In this document: in pieces, positions 38,571 through 38,679 of the stretch
Numbering within the stretch: position 1 is the stretch's first letter
How the letters are laid out: the number at the start of each line of letters is the position of its first letter
Source: Streptosporangiales bacterium
GTDB lineage: Bacteria > Actinomycetota > Actinomycetes > Streptosporangiales > WHST01
DNA length: 38,679 nucleotides
Direction of reading: 5' to 3'
Assembly: GCA_009379955.1 (NCBI GenBank)
Contig: WHST01000059.1
Coordinates: 1 to 38,679, forward strand
Notes under the pieces: model-generated
Told to the model about the DNA's origin: nothing
The model's input: only the letters and a program-made list of their open reading frames with translations
Databases searched by the model: none
Made by a program: the position numbers and the translations under genes

Positions 38571-38679
38571 TCAGTGGTCGTAGGCGGTGAGTGATCGTTT
38601 GCTGGTGACGCCGGTGGTCCAGTTGTGCCAGATCCCGGCGGCCATGGCCAGCAGGCGTTGGGCGACTCGGGTGAATACC
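38571..38679 (-). mobile_element. Transposase C-terminal fragment (insertion sequence entering from the right edge)
   Basis: The minus frame reading in from the window edge ends with QRLLAMAAGIWHNWTTGVTS, then KRSLTAYDH and a stop at 38571-38573. This is a familiar C-terminus of DDE transposases in actinobacterial insertion sequences; the IS family is not assigned with certainty. The gene continues beyond the window. Its stop lies 39 bp before the Hsp70 start, so the element end must fall in 38532-38570. No terminal repeat can be defined with only one end in view. Confidence 0.7.

Overview
This is a high-GC actinobacterial chromosome segment; the genus cannot be fixed from the sequence. The evidence for an actinomycete is the rpsF-ssb-rpsR-rplI cluster, an Ino1 of the actinobacterial type preceded by a PadR gene, a DUF5318 protein, a penicillin-binding protein next to GT87 and PIG-V-type glycosyltransferases, frequent GTG/TTG starts, 4-bp GTGA/ATGA overlaps, and several genes whose -10 box lies seven bases before the start codon (predicted leaderless mRNAs). 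No tRNA, rRNA or CRISPR array was found.

Layout. 1-2224: the remains of an SDR gene (minus) and a sugar ABC permease (plus), both missing their N-termini and meeting head to head near 600, followed by an intact second permease. 2277-6543: a DinB/DUF664 protein; a DJ-1/PfpI protein and a MarR regulator with twin operator palindromes in front and a 110-bp insertion-like segment between them; a NarL-type two-component system whose kinase has an extra C-terminal membrane/extracytoplasmic domain. 6555-8311: terminator hairpins and the ribosomal/SSB cluster rpsF-ssb-rpsR-rplI (minus). 8514-12420: a tartrate/D-malate dehydrogenase, a stand-alone TipAS-domain protein behind a MerR-type promoter, a GNAT acetyltransferase, a cluster of perfect palindromes, and a divergent TetR/EamA-exporter pair.

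12427-21838 is the most distinctive metabolic locus. An eight-gene minus-strand operon runs gntR, two tandem phosphosulfolactate-synthase (ComA)-family genes, a complete tripartite tricarboxylate transporter (tctC, tctB, tctA), an MmgE/PrpD gene and an enolase-superfamily gene. A second MmgE/PrpD gene is divergent from gntR across a perfect palindromic operator. The set reads as a regulated import and breakdown pathway for a di-/tricarboxylate or sulfonated carboxylate whose chemistry I cannot assign.

21965-33167 is mostly core: RraA, endonuclease IV, two membrane glycosyltransferases, a bifunctional PBP, DUF5318, PadR, Ino1, an M48 metallopeptidase and an MFS transporter. 33260-38531 is a tightly coupled four-gene minus-strand operon encoding a lid-less Hsp70, a soluble FtsK/SpoIIIE ATPase with three ATPase-like modules of which only the middle one is intact, a tail-anchored coiled-coil protein and a DEDDh exonuclease. 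This is a second candidate for an undescribed multi-component system. A transposase C-terminus ends 39 bp upstream of it and runs off the window.
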